The notes below the pieces were generated by a model that saw only the letters and a list, made by a program, of their open reading frames with translations, did not search any database and was not told the DNA's origin. The position numbers and the translations under genes were made by a program. From assembly GCA_037976565.1 (NCBI GenBank), contig CP137680.1, positions 30,277,694-30,341,693 of the forward strand: a stretch of DNA of 64,000 bases. The letters are read 5' to 3'. Numbering within the stretch: position 1 is the first letter of the stretch; each line of letters opens with the position of its first letter. This DNA comes from Mesocentrotus franciscanus. Lineage: Eukaryota; Echinodermata; Echinoidea; Camarodonta; Strongylocentrotidae. Below, in pieces: positions 26,588-39,055 of the stretch.

Positions 26588-27167
26588 AGGGCAATCCAAC
26601 CCTTGTAATAAGTTGATTTGTATGAAAGCAGAAAAAATAACAGAAACAGAATGGCAAAAGTTTGAAATGAATCTGACCAATAGTAAGGAAGTTATGAATG
26701 TTTAGAATATGATATCACTAAGTCTATGCGAATCTCAAATTGGCAGTTTGGTCAGTGGATTGTGACGTAGGACGTGGATAACTCTCCCATTTGCCGTGTA
26801 CACAAATATCATTAATTTCTGTTTTTCTCGTAAGTTCCTTCTCCCTTGGAGCACTACTCAAAATATATTATAGAAAGCATATTATTATGGGTTCTCTAAA
26901 GAAATAGACCCTCCTGAGCCATGAATTTTGAAGTTTTGTTAGTCATTTTATATGTTGGAACAGATGGGAAAGTAGTCCGGCACTACATCACATTGACATT
27001 ACCGCTTCAGCCAATTTGAAGTGCCCATACATATATAGTGATTACAACTTTCAAAAATTCATAACTTTCATATATTTAGTCAGATTTAATTGAAACTTTC
27101 ATCAGTTTGCTTCTCTGATTTGTCTGCTTTCTTTTAGAGTAGTTGTCTATTTGGGTTGGATTTCCCT
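26588..27167. mobile_element. Non-autonomous DNA transposon flanked by TTAA
   Basis: Left end AGGGCAATCCAACCC and right end (reverse complement) AGGGAAATCCAACCC, each directly next to TTAA (26584-26587 and 27168-27171). The inverted similarity extends inward for at least 110 bases with shared blocks such as AAAGCAGA, AAAGTTT, AATCTGAC and AAGTTATGAAT. The 580-bp length, TTAA duplication and AGGG start fit a MITE of the Kolobok or piggyBac type, with Kolobok favoured by the AGGG ends. No transposase frame is present. Confidence 0.8.
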
Positions 27168-27463
27168 TTAAGGTTATCAGCTTACTTATCATGCTTTATA
27201 GGCATGTGTTCAAGTACCTTTAAGCCTCGAAAATGAAACGAGGCTGAAGACGCTTTAACAATCAGCATAAATTCAAATTGTCCATCTACGTTTTTCTTTT
27301 TCTTTCTTTAAATGAAATGTATATTTGTGTTATTGAAAGTGTGTTTATACATGAGACACTCAACTACGATGGTCATCGAAGCGACTATTATATCCTCCCT
27401 TCTTTTCCTCTCAATAGGAGGATATGAGCTCTGGCCTCGTGACACCTGGTACAGCAATGGGGA

Positions 27464-27570
27464 GAGAGAGAGAGAGCGAGGGGGAAAGGACACAGAGAGA
27501 TGATTTGAGTGTGAGTGTGTGTGTGTGTGTGTGTATGTGTGTGTTTGAGAGAGAGAGAGAGAGAGAGAGG
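27464..27570. repeat. Compound (GA)n-(GT)n-(GA)n microsatellite
   Basis: GAGAGA at 27464-27485, GTGTGT at 27511-27545 and GAGAGA at 27547-27569. Confidence 0.95.
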
Positions 27571-30044
27571 ATGAGAGAAGCTGCAATGCATGACTTAATG
27601 AGGGACCATTTCAAGCATAGTTAATTTCATATTAATAATAACACATACAATTTTATCTCATGGTGAATTAGATCTTGAATGGAATATTGTTCTCCTCATT
27701 GTTGAAATAAATGAAGGAAAATGATTCGTGAGTTTATAAGACCAATACTTCAGAACCACAAACATCGTTTTCTAAATTAAAAAACAACCTTTAGTTATGA
27801 ATTAGCTTGCGATAGTATATGGACAATGTAAAGAATACATAGAAGATCATAGTCTCAGCAACAACAAAAATTATAATAATTAATAGATGGAGCGACAAAT
27901 TGGTTAATGTGAATTAAGTAGATGAAGTTCAAAGCACGGCATTCGTTGGTATTTCTAGTGAACAGCATATAAAATGAGATTCCTTAAAAAACCATACTAA
28001 ACAAAAGTGGTATTTTCAAAAATCCTTAAATCAGATATCGTAAAGACCCATAATTTGGATGGATTTCAATGCTGTCTCCATGCTGATAAGGTTTCTAAAA
28101 GAAAGATACTGATTTTATGTGTATTCGTTGTTTGCCTCCTTCATCAGTACGTTATATGAATACTCTCACTTCATCAATGGATTGAATGTTTTATTGTCTT
28201 GTGTAAGTTGTCCTCTTTTTTGTATTGTTTTTGTAATGATTATATATTTATTTTATTTCTCTTTATAAAAAATGCAAATTCTTAAACAAGCTGAGTAATA
28301 ATAAACATGATCCAGTTTATTCAGTCACTTTGAGAAATAAATATAATTTCATCATTAATGAGTATAGATCACGTGATTTGACACCAAAATACACCAGGTA
28401 AGCTTTGTCCATTAATTAGATGGATCTGTAAATCGCAATGAATTTGAATAAACAAGCATCTTTAAGTTAAGTCAAATAGGAAACCTATTTATATAAGTGA
28501 ATAACCCCTTTAACATTAGGTGAATTTCAAATGACTGTCTGGAAATGAAATCGAACCCTCTAGAGAAGCTTCCTGTCATATTCCCTCAAGAAAAGCATGT
28601 GTGTGCAAATGCACTTTAGGCTAAAAATATGACATACGGTGTGTTTTTTCTATTTCGAGCTCCCCTTAAGTGTGAGTAATGCCGACCAAATATCTTAAGA
28701 AATGCCAAATCTATTTTTCTTTTGTCGTTGTATAAATTTGTCCTCATTTCTTTCTCTTTCATTTTTTAACTTATTGCTTTTACATTTCTAGGATACATTA
28801 GACATGTACCACTTAAACAATTACAGGTATATTAAGGACAAAATGGTAGAATGATCTCCTTCTATTAGGGCTTAAAGTGGGTCACTTACAGAAATCAAGG
28901 TTGTTAGAGATTTTTCCCAGACATAAACACACACGCACACGCACACGCACTCACACATAAATGAATGTCCAACTATCGTAAGAAATGAATACACAAAATC
29001 AGACAGCAATGACGAACCGTGATTCCAACTATGTGCCTCTCGTATTTTTCTATAATCAAAGAAAATTCTGATTAGTTTTCCATACACTCAATATTCATTT
29101 CATCTCGCACATTCCTTATTGCTTTCAATTCTGTTTCATCGCAGATAGCAAAACTAATCAAAGTGATATCTTGCCATAAGGACTGGTGTGTGAGTTAATT
29201 TTGATAGGCATAGAGCACCCGTTCGATATCTCCTGGTTGGAGAGGAGAGATGGTTTGAACAGAGCTAGGAATAATTGACCTTGATGAGGTGCACATATGG
29301 TCTTACCTTTTAATGACACGCTAGATGTATAGCATACTGACGTAGCTAAATCAGGTCGACTAGCTGCGAGTCAACATTTAAAAAGGAAAATATTCAAGCT
29401 ATACTGCCCTTCCACAGGCATTACAATCGCTTCAAGTTAGAATACGTAATGATGAATAGGCAATGATAACTTATGTGTCTATTAATCGTTCAATGTTACT
29501 TTTAATGAATTCAGAAAATCGATTTAACATTATTCTATTCAAAACATTCGTAAGTTGTTTTCATGTGTATGATTTGCTTTAAATGTGGTTGATATAATCA
29601 TATACCGAATGGTTCTCCCTACAAAATCTGCTATTTGACACAGAAATGATGAAACCATAATAAACATGTCAACGACAATGAAGATGCCTATGAGGGTAAT
29701 GAGAGATAGCACATACGAAGGCAGGAGATCAACCGTTTCCTTTAAGCGACGCATCATTTAGATTTCATATTTTATGACACGTGATCCTAAGGGGACGGCC
29801 ATAATTTTTTCTTAAAATAACTTCTAACCTTGCAGATTGTTTGTCTTGAAATACATGTGAGTTAGGGTGATTGCGATGTATCTATGTCTGTAAAATAACC
29901 TCATCGTCGGCACTCGTTCTGGCAGTTACAACACCTCAATAGATATCGCTCACTGTGTAAGATTATACAGAAGGTCACTTGTGAACTCATGCTTAATACA
30001 CAACATCTCTCCAATTTAATCTAACCAGCGCAGGTGTACGGGAA

Positions 30045-30260
30045 TATTGGGCGTTTCGTGGTCTAGTAGATACATAACCGGACTGTAATTCACATGGTCC
30101 GCGGTTCGAGTCCCACTGGGGCATTAATGTCATTTGGCAAGACATTAATATACTTGTGTCACTTTCCACCTAGGGTGAGAATGTTAAGGTTTTTGGATTG
30201 CCATGTGTGCGCTTAAAAACATGGTGTCTGGTCGCAATGCCTTGAAGTATAACAGATAAG
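30045..30260 (+). mobile_element. tRNA-derived SINE
   Basis: TGGTCTAGTAGATA fits an A box, and GGTTCGAGTCC about 50 bases later is a perfect B box, spaced as in a tRNA. The sequence then continues with CATTTGGCAAGACATTAATATACTTGTGTCAC, matching the body of the SINE near 5.0 kb. It is not a functional tRNA: no clean acceptor stem is visible. Confidence 0.75.
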
Positions 30261-31096
30261 ATTGCAGTATTTTATTTTGGACAACATCGCCGCCCAAATA
30301 CGAGGTGACAATGGCCCGTATATATTTAATTTACAAAATAACTCTTTAATTAATGTTAATGAATAAATGTAAGACTTTTGTGGTGGGGAAGAAATGGAAT
30401 ATAACAGATGAGTTCAAATCGTAACAAATTTTAGATCGACAGCATCTAGTTTTTTTATTTCTGTTTGATCCATATCACAAAAAAATAATAACATAGAGTA
30501 CACATATAGATTGTGAACTTTGGGAGGAAGCACATGTTTACAGTTGTGACTCTTAAAACACTTATCAGATTGTTTTAAAAAATAATAATAATAATAAATA
30601 AAAAAAAAACAAAGAACAAGATGAAAATGGCTATAAGAAAAGCACATGAGTGATGATTTTGAGGTGACTTCTTCATCATATCTCCTCCTCACTCATGTTA
30701 TTGTTCCCTTATCAAATTGTAAATGATACAGGTTAATTGTGATGATATTGGCGTTTCAGATATCATCAGGATCAAATGCGCATCTGCATACATGCAAACT
30801 ATGATTCCATTTGAGTAGGAAGGATACAGATGACAAGCTGCAAAAATAAACACGATATGGTTTCTGCAAAGTGACATTAAATGATTCTCACTCGTCTCCC
30901 TCAAGTCACGCTAGACATGGCCACATAAATTAGTGGTTTACTTGTGGTTTTCTACATCTATATTTGAGGGAATCATTATCATTACGAACACCCGACAATA
31001 TGATAGTCACCATCTTAGAGATGGTAAATGTCATATGGATTATTCAAGAATGCAAAGTATTATAGTGCAATTCAACTGGAATAATTTTTCTCTTAA

Positions 31097-31283
31097 AGCC
31101 CCACTGTACTACTTGTAGCTTCTTGCTCCTCTATATAGAAAACAATGCCTAAGCGGTGCCCGTTGGTCCTCAATGATCCTCTTTTTCTTATGTTAATTGA
31201 GAGCTGAGTTGATGAGATAACCCTCTGTCAGTGACCACGCTAATCCCTCTAATCCCTCCTGGCCAAACTAGTGCAGATGGGCT
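31097..31283. mobile_element. Short TTAA-flanked MITE
   Basis: Left end AGCCCCACTGTACTA and right end (reverse complement) AGCCCATCTGCACTA, each flanked by TTAA at 31093-31096 and 31284-31287. The 187-bp size and lack of coding capacity fit a MITE. Its ends differ from those of the 26588 element, so it belongs to another family. Confidence 0.6.
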
Positions 31284-31321
31284 TTAAATTAATACTTTTT
31301 AATAAATAAACCAATTTAATA

Positions 31322-31825
31322 CCGTAAATCTCCGTGTATAAGACGCACCTGTGTATAAGACGCACCCCTATTTTGGGGGCCGAGAAAAAGGAAAAAACAA
31401 AATTGCCGACTCCGTAGACAGCAAGCCAGGTCCGTGTTATAAAACCCACGCGGGAAGGACCTTCATTTTACTGCGAGTGCAGTTGAAGGCGCCGATTTGT
31501 GCTTGTGAACTTGTCACAAATAACAGTAACAATGTCTTTTTTAAAACTAAAGATGACAGACAAATTTTCTTTTAAGTCCAAACAGAAATCCGGACAATCA
31601 GGTAGTGTTGTTCTGGTTTCCGAGTGGTGAGTCAACACAGACATTGCCAGGCACAGTGCCAGGTGGACACACACACACACACACACCAACAAAAAAAATT
31701 ATTAAAAAATAAAAATATTAAAAATAAATAAAAATCCTGTACCTGTGTATAAGACGCACCCCCCGACTTTCGATTTTTTTTTTCCGGCGGCAAAAAGGTG
31801 CGTCTTATACATGGAGATTTACGGG
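31322..31825. mobile_element. Non-autonomous DNA transposon flanked by TA
   Basis: The left end, CCGTAAATCTCCGTGTATAA then GACGCACC, and the reverse complement of the right end, CCCGTAAATCTCCATGTATA then AGACGCACC, form an inverted repeat of about 28 bases. TA lies directly outside both ends (31320-31321 and 31826-31827). The GTATAAGACGCACC subterminal motif is repeated twice on the left and once more in direct orientation near the right end. TA target sites suggest the Tc1/mariner/pogo superfamily. There is no transposase inside. Confidence 0.85.
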
Positions 31826-31934
31826 TATGCTTAAAATGTATCAAAAGAACCATTTTATTAATCATGCCTCTATGTAAAGATAGTGCTGAAGAACATGTGA
31901 CTATTTTGATAGCAAACTTGTTTGCTCCTCCAAT

Positions 31935-32090
31935 CTCTCCCATTCTTTCTCTCTCTCACTTTTTCTCTTTCCCTCTCTCCCTTTCTTTCTCTCCCTCTCT
32001 CAGACTCTATTTCTCTCTCACACACACTCTTCCCTCTCTCTCTCTCTCTCTTTCTCTTTCTCTTTCTCCTTTTTTCTCTTTCTTCTCCCT
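31935..32090. repeat. CT-rich tract
   Basis: Imperfect CT repeat with TTTCT units. Long frames on both strands across it are Ser/Leu- or Arg/Glu/Lys-rich artefacts. A further CT run lies at 32502-32525. Confidence 0.85.
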
Positions 32091-33509
32091 TGTTTGCGTT
32101 TCTGCTAAAACCTAGCTCTCGAGGATTATGTACTTGTCTTAAAAGATGCATCATCATCAGAAAATGATTACCAGATTACATTGGTGTTGTCCTTGAGAGG
32201 TAGAAAATACTTTAAATCGAAGTCCAATATATTTGATATGCCCCTCATACATTGCTCGGTATGCATTGAGATGGGAGAACAAAAGTGCACCGTTTTAGTA
32301 CATGATCGATAAACGTTCATCAAACATTGGAGACATTATAACGACGGATTTCTGTTAGCGTTTTCACTTAATGCAATTCGATCTAACTAAATGCCAAATT
32401 TGCGCTCTTGTTTGCATTTGAATTAGCACTGCCATTCGCTTCCTCTATACATCCCTATTCTTCTTTTCTTCTTCCTCACTCTGCATGCTTTGTCACCTCC
32501 CCCTTTCTCTCTCTCTCTCTCTCTCGCTCACTTTAATTATTCCACCTCGTTGTCTCGGTCTCTCTCTATGTAATCCTTCTCATTCCCAACATTTCTTTGC
32601 GCACCTAATTTTTCTAAACCCATCACAGGGAATAAACTGGACATTGCATTATAATTTATATTCGACAGGCTCAGCTTTACAGTATGTTAGACGCTTCTTG
32701 TAAACTCACAAAGTCCGATTATTTTTCATGTCCCTTCTTTGAGATAAGAAAACTATGTGACTGATATTAAGTCAGATGTAACATAATGTAATCGGATTTG
32801 ATCAATTTATATAAATTCATGTTTCTCTAAAATACATTGACACCTATTTAAATATTAGTACACATTTCGTTGCCTGTATGAATTTTCAATATTACGGTGT
32901 TTTTTTTTTTTTTTTTTTTTGGGGGAATTACGGAATAATTCTGAACAATAACAGATATTTAAATATATCAATATTAATATCTTTCAACATTCTACCCCCC
33001 CCAAAAAAAAAGGCATATTCATTACGCGAATAGCACAGGTTTGCTGATAATTGATGTAGTTCATGTTTCAAAATTTAAAAAAAGATGGTCGATAATCGAA
33101 AGTGACATTCCCTGACCTCATGAGTATTATCTAGATTTTTTTATATCATTTGATTATTCAGATTAAACGTAATAAATTTATCATTCCACTCTGCTCATGT
33201 TGAAATAAAAAGCACCTGCTTTTTAAAATATTGTTTTGACCTCTGTTGACCTGACTCTCACTCTCAGGCTTATGTAATATTCTGCCTTTTTAGTAGGCCT
33301 AAATTTAGAGGGCTAACTCTCTCTCTCTATAATCTCTATGAGAAAAGGGCCATCAGTCACGTATAGATCTGCATGCTAAGTTGCAGCGGGAGTGGCAGTC
33401 TAATTTAAAATATGTCCAACCCCTTGAATGAGGGGGTGGGGGCTCATAATTTGGATAGTTATACAGATCGATGAAACATTGTAAGTTTTATGTAGTTTTA
33501 AGTAATATT

Positions 33510-33925
33510 AGACCCGTTCTCATTCACTTCGTTGGAGCGGTCTAACTAAGACCCGTTCCTCAGGAGTGGTTCTAAGGTGAGTGAGAACGGTCAAAGTGGT
33601 CCAGGAAGTGGACTTCTGGACCGCTCCAGAAGACCACCTCGAGAGGTGGTCTTGAGGAACGGGTCTTATTAAGAGCGGTTTGGAGCGCTCTAACGTGCGA
33701 GTGTGAACGGAAGCGTACTTTGAACGGAAGTGGTCTAGTGACGTTGCACGCGAAACATGTAGTACGGTACATACGCTTAGTATTCCGCGCGCGAAAAATT
33801 TACCCGCTGACCTGAGCTGCCATAGCAACAAGACCACTTTGACTCGTGGAGCGGTTTGAGCCATAAAAAACTGCTCGGGTTGTGAACCCTCGCAAACCGT
33901 TCCTCAAGACCCGTTCCTCTTCAGA
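33510..33925. mobile_element. GC-rich palindromic block, likely DNA-transposon derivative
   Basis: AAGACCCGTTCCTC (about 33547) is inverted as GAGGAACGGGTCTT (about 33653) around a self-complementary interior that includes GACCACCTC-GA-GAGGTGGTC. The same motif appears again near the right side (AAGACCCGTTCCTC about 33906). GTGTGAACGGAAG-type motifs are typical of non-autonomous DNA elements. GC content is well above the flanks. Outer ends and target duplication were not resolved. Confidence 0.5.
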
Positions 33926-36900
33926 AAATATATTTATGAAAACACATAATGACGCGACAAAACTGCAGCGGTCTTTTTTTTATGATGACGTGAAGTGTAA
34001 TACGTGTCACATTTATGTATCCAAGAACAAAGAGCTAAGTGTGAATACGCGCACGTCCTTTGTTGCACGCAGTCGGCATTCATTTACGTGTCAAAAAAAC
34101 CGCGGCGGCTTTTTTGCGGTGGTTATAACCGCGCCATATCTGAACGAGCCTTTCGGAACCTTTAGACATGTTAAAAATACCTGTTTAGCCTCTGGTTCCG
34201 ATCAACCCAGTTCAACTCTGTGAATAATGTTCAAATTGTCTGTGAAACAGCTTTTGAAACAGAAAATGCCAAGCCTCTTAATATAAGACGTTAGAAATGT
34301 CCTGCTTTTAATAAGTAGGAAAGGGTTTATATTAGAATGCCCAGGGGATCGTAAGCAGAACACAAAAAGAACCATGTATTTAGGTCAGCTTAGAAATGTA
34401 CCGCAGGGAATGTGACCAGTAATTTTAAAGACACATTTTGCGCCGATAGACATTTTTACCATGCAAAAATAAAGTCCCATTAAAATCTTGACTTATCTAG
34501 CCATCTCTCCAATGACTATACATTCAGTGATGGTGGTATCGAGGAATAACGAGGCATGGTTTTTAAGAGTCGTTAGGGGAAATAATTCATGGCATATCGA
34601 TACGCTTCATTACAACAATGGTAAGTGATGACGGTAAATAAAGATGACGCGTTACGTTTATAAACAAATCGCTTTGGCTTTTTTTCTTCTTCTTACTTCT
34701 ATGTTTGTCGTCAGTGTTGCTCCAAAATCTTCTTTGATTAGCTCTTATCTTTTCTCTGACTTTGTTTTCATCGAATAGTATTTAAGTTTTGTTTTCTGTC
34801 GAGCCTTTTGCATTTAACATATCAAAAAATGTTTCTCTCTTTCCAACTTTTAGATCGTACACAGTGTGATAACCATCACACGAAACAAATAACGATAAAA
34901 ATATAACTATTAATCCTAATAACAGTCAAGAAATATGAAATTACACCTTGTATATACAATCATTTCTTCGGTAAATACTAACCTGGGTGAGGCTGAGTGA
35001 GTGTGTGCAACTGCGCCCGGTGATAGACGGTCACAATTTGGTATACGTGAGAAATTGTCAGGTAGAGGATATGGCATGTCCAATCCTAATATCTCAGGGG
35101 AATTCAATTTATCACTGCTTTTAGATTGAATAATTGAACCCGTAGAAGATAAGATATAAATAATTCATTTATCTACCTTGGAGACAAGAAAATATTTTCA
35201 AGTAGATAAACCACTCTTAGGTGTGCAACGTTCCTTATATAGGGTGGTCTTCAGGGGGTTACTTGTACAAGGTGGTCCACAGGGCTTTAAACATGTAACA
35301 GCGACATGTTTGAATTTTGATTGTACAGGTTTCAAAATCAGCTACAGCTTATTGTTAATTCTCAACCGAAATTATGTCATAAAATGTGTTTGAAAATGCT
35401 TCAAAATATAGCTTTGATTACCCTAGAGGTCATACAAGAACCTTAGAACCTTAGAACCCTTAAGATAGCCATTGGGGCCCGACCACATGGGACTTTGTGC
35501 TCCGCATACTCCAGTTCATACTCCTTCCATATTCCAATTTGACATGTTTGTATTTTTCTTTGTGGACTGTCCTGCGTATAATTCATTATTACACAAAAAT
35601 CCATATGAGACTCTGAAAAGATGTGAACGCTTCTGCGATCCTGATGTTGAGGATTCCTACTTTATTTTTCACAAGCCGATTATCAACCAACAATCCCATA
35701 TTTTGTATTTTGCCGCAAGGGTTCTACTAGTGGAAATATTGAGTAAAGAGAAAAGGAACTGGTGGAAACACCTCACTCTAAACGTGTGTTTTCATGCCCT
35801 AATCAGAGATTTCCTAGTTCCTGCATCACGCAGACTTTTTCCTCCTTCCTCTCTTTCCATTAATCTGTTCACATTGCCAACCTTTTTCATTGCTGTTGGT
35901 ATCAAGCGTTGTAAAGTTTTGTCAGTAAATTCTCCGTTTTTATATCCGTGCACCTTTCCTTTTGAGCTTTCCTACTTTTCCAAACGTGGAAATCTCTGTG
36001 TCGGAATCCAAGTGCATGCGTGGGAATAGTCCCCTTGTGTCCTTGCACTGTGTAAAGATGAAGCGATATTAAACTGCCTTCAGGCGCCATTTTACCGGTC
36101 CGCGCTTTCGTAAATACGCCACGAAGTAATGATACCACAGTCTTGGGGTTATTTAGAGTGATAAGATAGGTAGCTATGCACTCTCTGTATCGAGAGTCCA
36201 CACTGTAAAGCTGTTTGGCCGTACACCATGGCAAACAAAGCCCAGAGTTGTATTTCCATTTTGCTTTCTACATTCAGATTGTTATCAATCTCTTCTGGGC
36301 ATACCAATGTCTTCTGCATAGTAATCACGAACCGTGCATCCAGTAGAGAGAAAGGTGAAAAAGAGACAAAAGAGAGTAAACTTGTGCGAGATGAATTTAG
36401 TAGCTGTGTTTAGCATGGAAGGGAAACGGCACCATGAGCATTGTATGTTATTCCCTAGAAACATTACATGACTACTTCATTCATAATTATAATGCATAAG
36501 CGTTTCATGCAGTATATAAGTGCTTAGTGCTCAACAAATTTGAATATGGAAAAGCTGACATCATTTTCCGAAAATATTTAGGTGATTTTCCTTTTTTCTC
36601 CCTCTCTCGTTCTTCTTATCTCTTTTCTCCCTGTCTCTTCCTCTCTCCCTCTCCTTTCATTCCCGTTTCTTTTTCTTCCATTTTTACCTTCCACTTACAG
36701 AAATCATAAAAAGCGATGCACGATCGTAATATTTATGAATTTGTATAAACTATAATTATTATTTTGTTCTTTCTCTCCATCTCCGTCTTACTCCTCCCCT
36801 TCTCTACCTCTCTCTCTCTCCCTCTAATATACACACTTAAAATATTAATATATTTTACGCGATTTTTTTCATCCTTCTCCCCGTCCCTCCCATTCCTTTT

Positions 36901-38839
36901 TTTTTAAATCCTTTCTCAAAATAACTTGTTTTTACACACAAAACTAACATTTATTTGACCGCATTACAATAATGGAAATACGAGACTTTCTCACAATTCC
37001 GGAAGTGAATCGCATCCAAATATGATGTACTTTCAAATGATTCTTATCTTCATGCTCTTATAAATAATTGTAGGTTTCAGATATCTAAAACATCAGATTC
37101 TTTCCTTCATCAACGTGATTCAAAGCCAATAAAATTGTCAATAATAGCGTAGGCGCTCGTGCCAATACAACTTCTGCAATTATTAGGATATTCAATAAAG
37201 CTTATAGGCATCGTTGTCAGTCTCAAATCCTCTTAATTAAATATTAAAGGAATTGTGATGTTTAGAACAATGGCGATTTAATTAATTTGGTTCATATTCC
37301 TATTAGAATATCTCAATCGAAATGCGTACTTGATTTTTTTGTTAGATACACATATTTATGAAATGGTAGATAAAGATCGTTTATATACGTGCTTTATACG
37401 ATGAAATAAATATTCTCATGCGCTCAACAGCTCTTACCAGCAATTTTCTGTTATCAAATGTGATTTCAGCCCATAACTATAGTCTGTAATATCATAGATC
37501 TCCATCGTAAACCTCAATCACATCTTCATCCTCTCTAAATTAGAGAATAAATAGCGGTTGTGAATGGTGAGCTCTACGATCTAATTGTGACGTCACACAC
37601 TGTACTTTATTGTTGCTGGGTTTGATGACCCAGACATAGTTTTTCACTGGATCGCATTCATGCCTTGCTTTTCTCGCAATCAAATATTCAAAACATATTC
37701 TTATGGCCCTTATTTCTAAATAATTATGGGATTGGCATTAAAAATAGTGTTTTGCATTTGGTCATGTGAGAACAATATTATAGGGCCTATGTACTGCAAT
37801 AAGATAGCAATGATGAATATAGACATTAGATCGGGAACATTCCAATTTTACCATCCTCCATTAGTTGTGTATATTTTGTCACCTATAGTTGATTTAATAT
37901 GAATTTGTTATTATATTCTTTCTAAAAACAAGTGCCTTTAAACCATTTCCGAATGCATTAGACTAAATACATTGAATAATCTCCTGGAGGGTGTTTCACA
38001 AAGGGCCCTTTCATATCACTCATTCATGTGATTCCTTGCTTATCTTACCGTTAAATTATCAATGTTCAAAAGTAAGGCCAACGGAAACATAAATTGATAG
38101 TAATTTAGCCGGACATGGTAGATGAATCTCTAGAAGTTATATCTATGTCTGTCCAAAAGTTTTGTATTGTACTACATGGCCAATATTATCTCTAAACATG
38201 AATCATGTAAGAACCTAAAGATATAAAGCAGACGACGAAAATCATCAGGAAAATAGATTAATGGTGAATTCAAATACGTATTTTGAGAATGGATCCTAAC
38301 CAGATCCACTGATATGATTTTCATGTGTCGTCTGGTAAGTTAGAAGGACATGAAACATGGCAATTAGTGAGAGGCATCATCGATCGTGCCTCAGGCAGTT
38401 CACATATTGCACACATTATCTTGCTTGTACGAGACCAACCTGACTTTACACCCTTCATTCAGTCATGTTCATATTGATTTGTACTTCCACGGTCACGGGG
38501 GTGTAGAAAATCTCTTATTCCTCAGAGAGTTCAATGACGTCATCACCGTCAGTGAATGTATTAATGTTAGATCATAGTATTGCATGCCTTCCGCAAAAAA
38601 AAATTGCGGCGATTACTGTCGCGCTTACTTTCTAGACTGCACTTTTAATATGTAAAGCGCAGGTGCGGTATAGTAATGATCCTTTATTTGCATCATGTTT
38701 GTCCATGGGAATGTGGATATCGACAGGTCATTACCGATTGGAATGCCGTCGCCTGTACTGTTTCTTTACTCTTATTACTATTCTTTTGTTTGTTTCTAAA
38801 TCCTTGTTCTCCTGTTTGTTTTTATCCTGTTTTTTGCAG

Positions 38840-38913
38840 TATGGGTTCGTAAATCACGCTTTGGAGCTACTGGTCCTTCGAGAACATGGCCAAGACAAAT
38901 GGGAAGAAATCAA
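38840..38913 (+). CDS. GUCY1B1: Soluble guanylate cyclase beta-1, coding exon 2 (residues 2-26)
   Basis: Encodes YGFVNHALELLVLREHG and on to Lys26, the start of the heme-nitric oxide binding (H-NOX) domain; the family begins MYGFVNHALELLV. The exon follows the acceptor TTTTTTGCAG and ends at the donor AA|GTAAGTT; Lys26 is split and completed by the next exon. The in-frame codon before Tyr2 lies in the intron and reads CAG, and the overlapping ATG at 38841 is in another frame that stops within four codons, so translation cannot start in this exon. That is why a separate start exon is inferred. Upstream in-frame ATGs at 38663 would add residues with no counterpart in the family. Confidence 0.95.
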
Positions 38914-38967
38914 GTAAGTTATTGTCTTTCCTATATTTTTTCGCCTTCTAGTTATATCTGGGGGGTT

Positions 38968-39055
38968 CTCTCTCTCTCTCACTCACTCTCTCTCTCTCTC
39001 TCTATTTATATATATGTATATCTATCTCTCTTTTTTGTTCTCTCTCTCTATCTCT
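38968..39055. repeat. CT/TATC microsatellite
   Basis: (CT)n passing into TATATA and TATC units, about 55 bases after the donor of coding exon 2. Confidence 0.85.

Larger units (their letters stand above)
14238..38839 (+). other. Inferred intron 1 of GUCY1B1
   Basis: If the start exon is at 14235, this whole stretch is intron. It holds no exon I recognise, and contains the SINEs, MITEs, minisatellite and CT/GA tracts listed separately. Parts without any recognised feature include 14.3-15.7, 18.4-19.3, 22.0-22.9, 25.0-26.5, 28.0-29.9, 34.3-36.5 and 36.9-38.8 kb. If the start exon lies elsewhere, some of this would be intergenic. Confidence 0.45.

Noticed and set aside
30057..30128. Functional tRNA gene suggested by A and B boxes
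   Set aside because: No clean acceptor stem or anticodon arm, and a SINE body follows.
34618..34620. ATG|GTAAGT as the initiator exon of the cyclase
   Set aside because: Good donor and A at -3, but other ATGs lie within 70 bases upstream and there is no GC-rich leader. Kept as the second choice behind 14235.
35472..36029. 185-codon open frame on the + strand
   Set aside because: No recognisable domain or biased codon use, and a frame of this length is expected by chance in 64 kb of such DNA.
37987..38110. Possible transposon end beginning GGGTGTTTCACAAAG
   Set aside because: I could not find the matching inverted end or a target duplication in the window.
38663..38665. In-frame upstream ATG as the start of the cyclase protein
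   Set aside because: It would add about 59 residues absent from the family, ignores the strong acceptor at 38839 and shifts the conserved His105 numbering.
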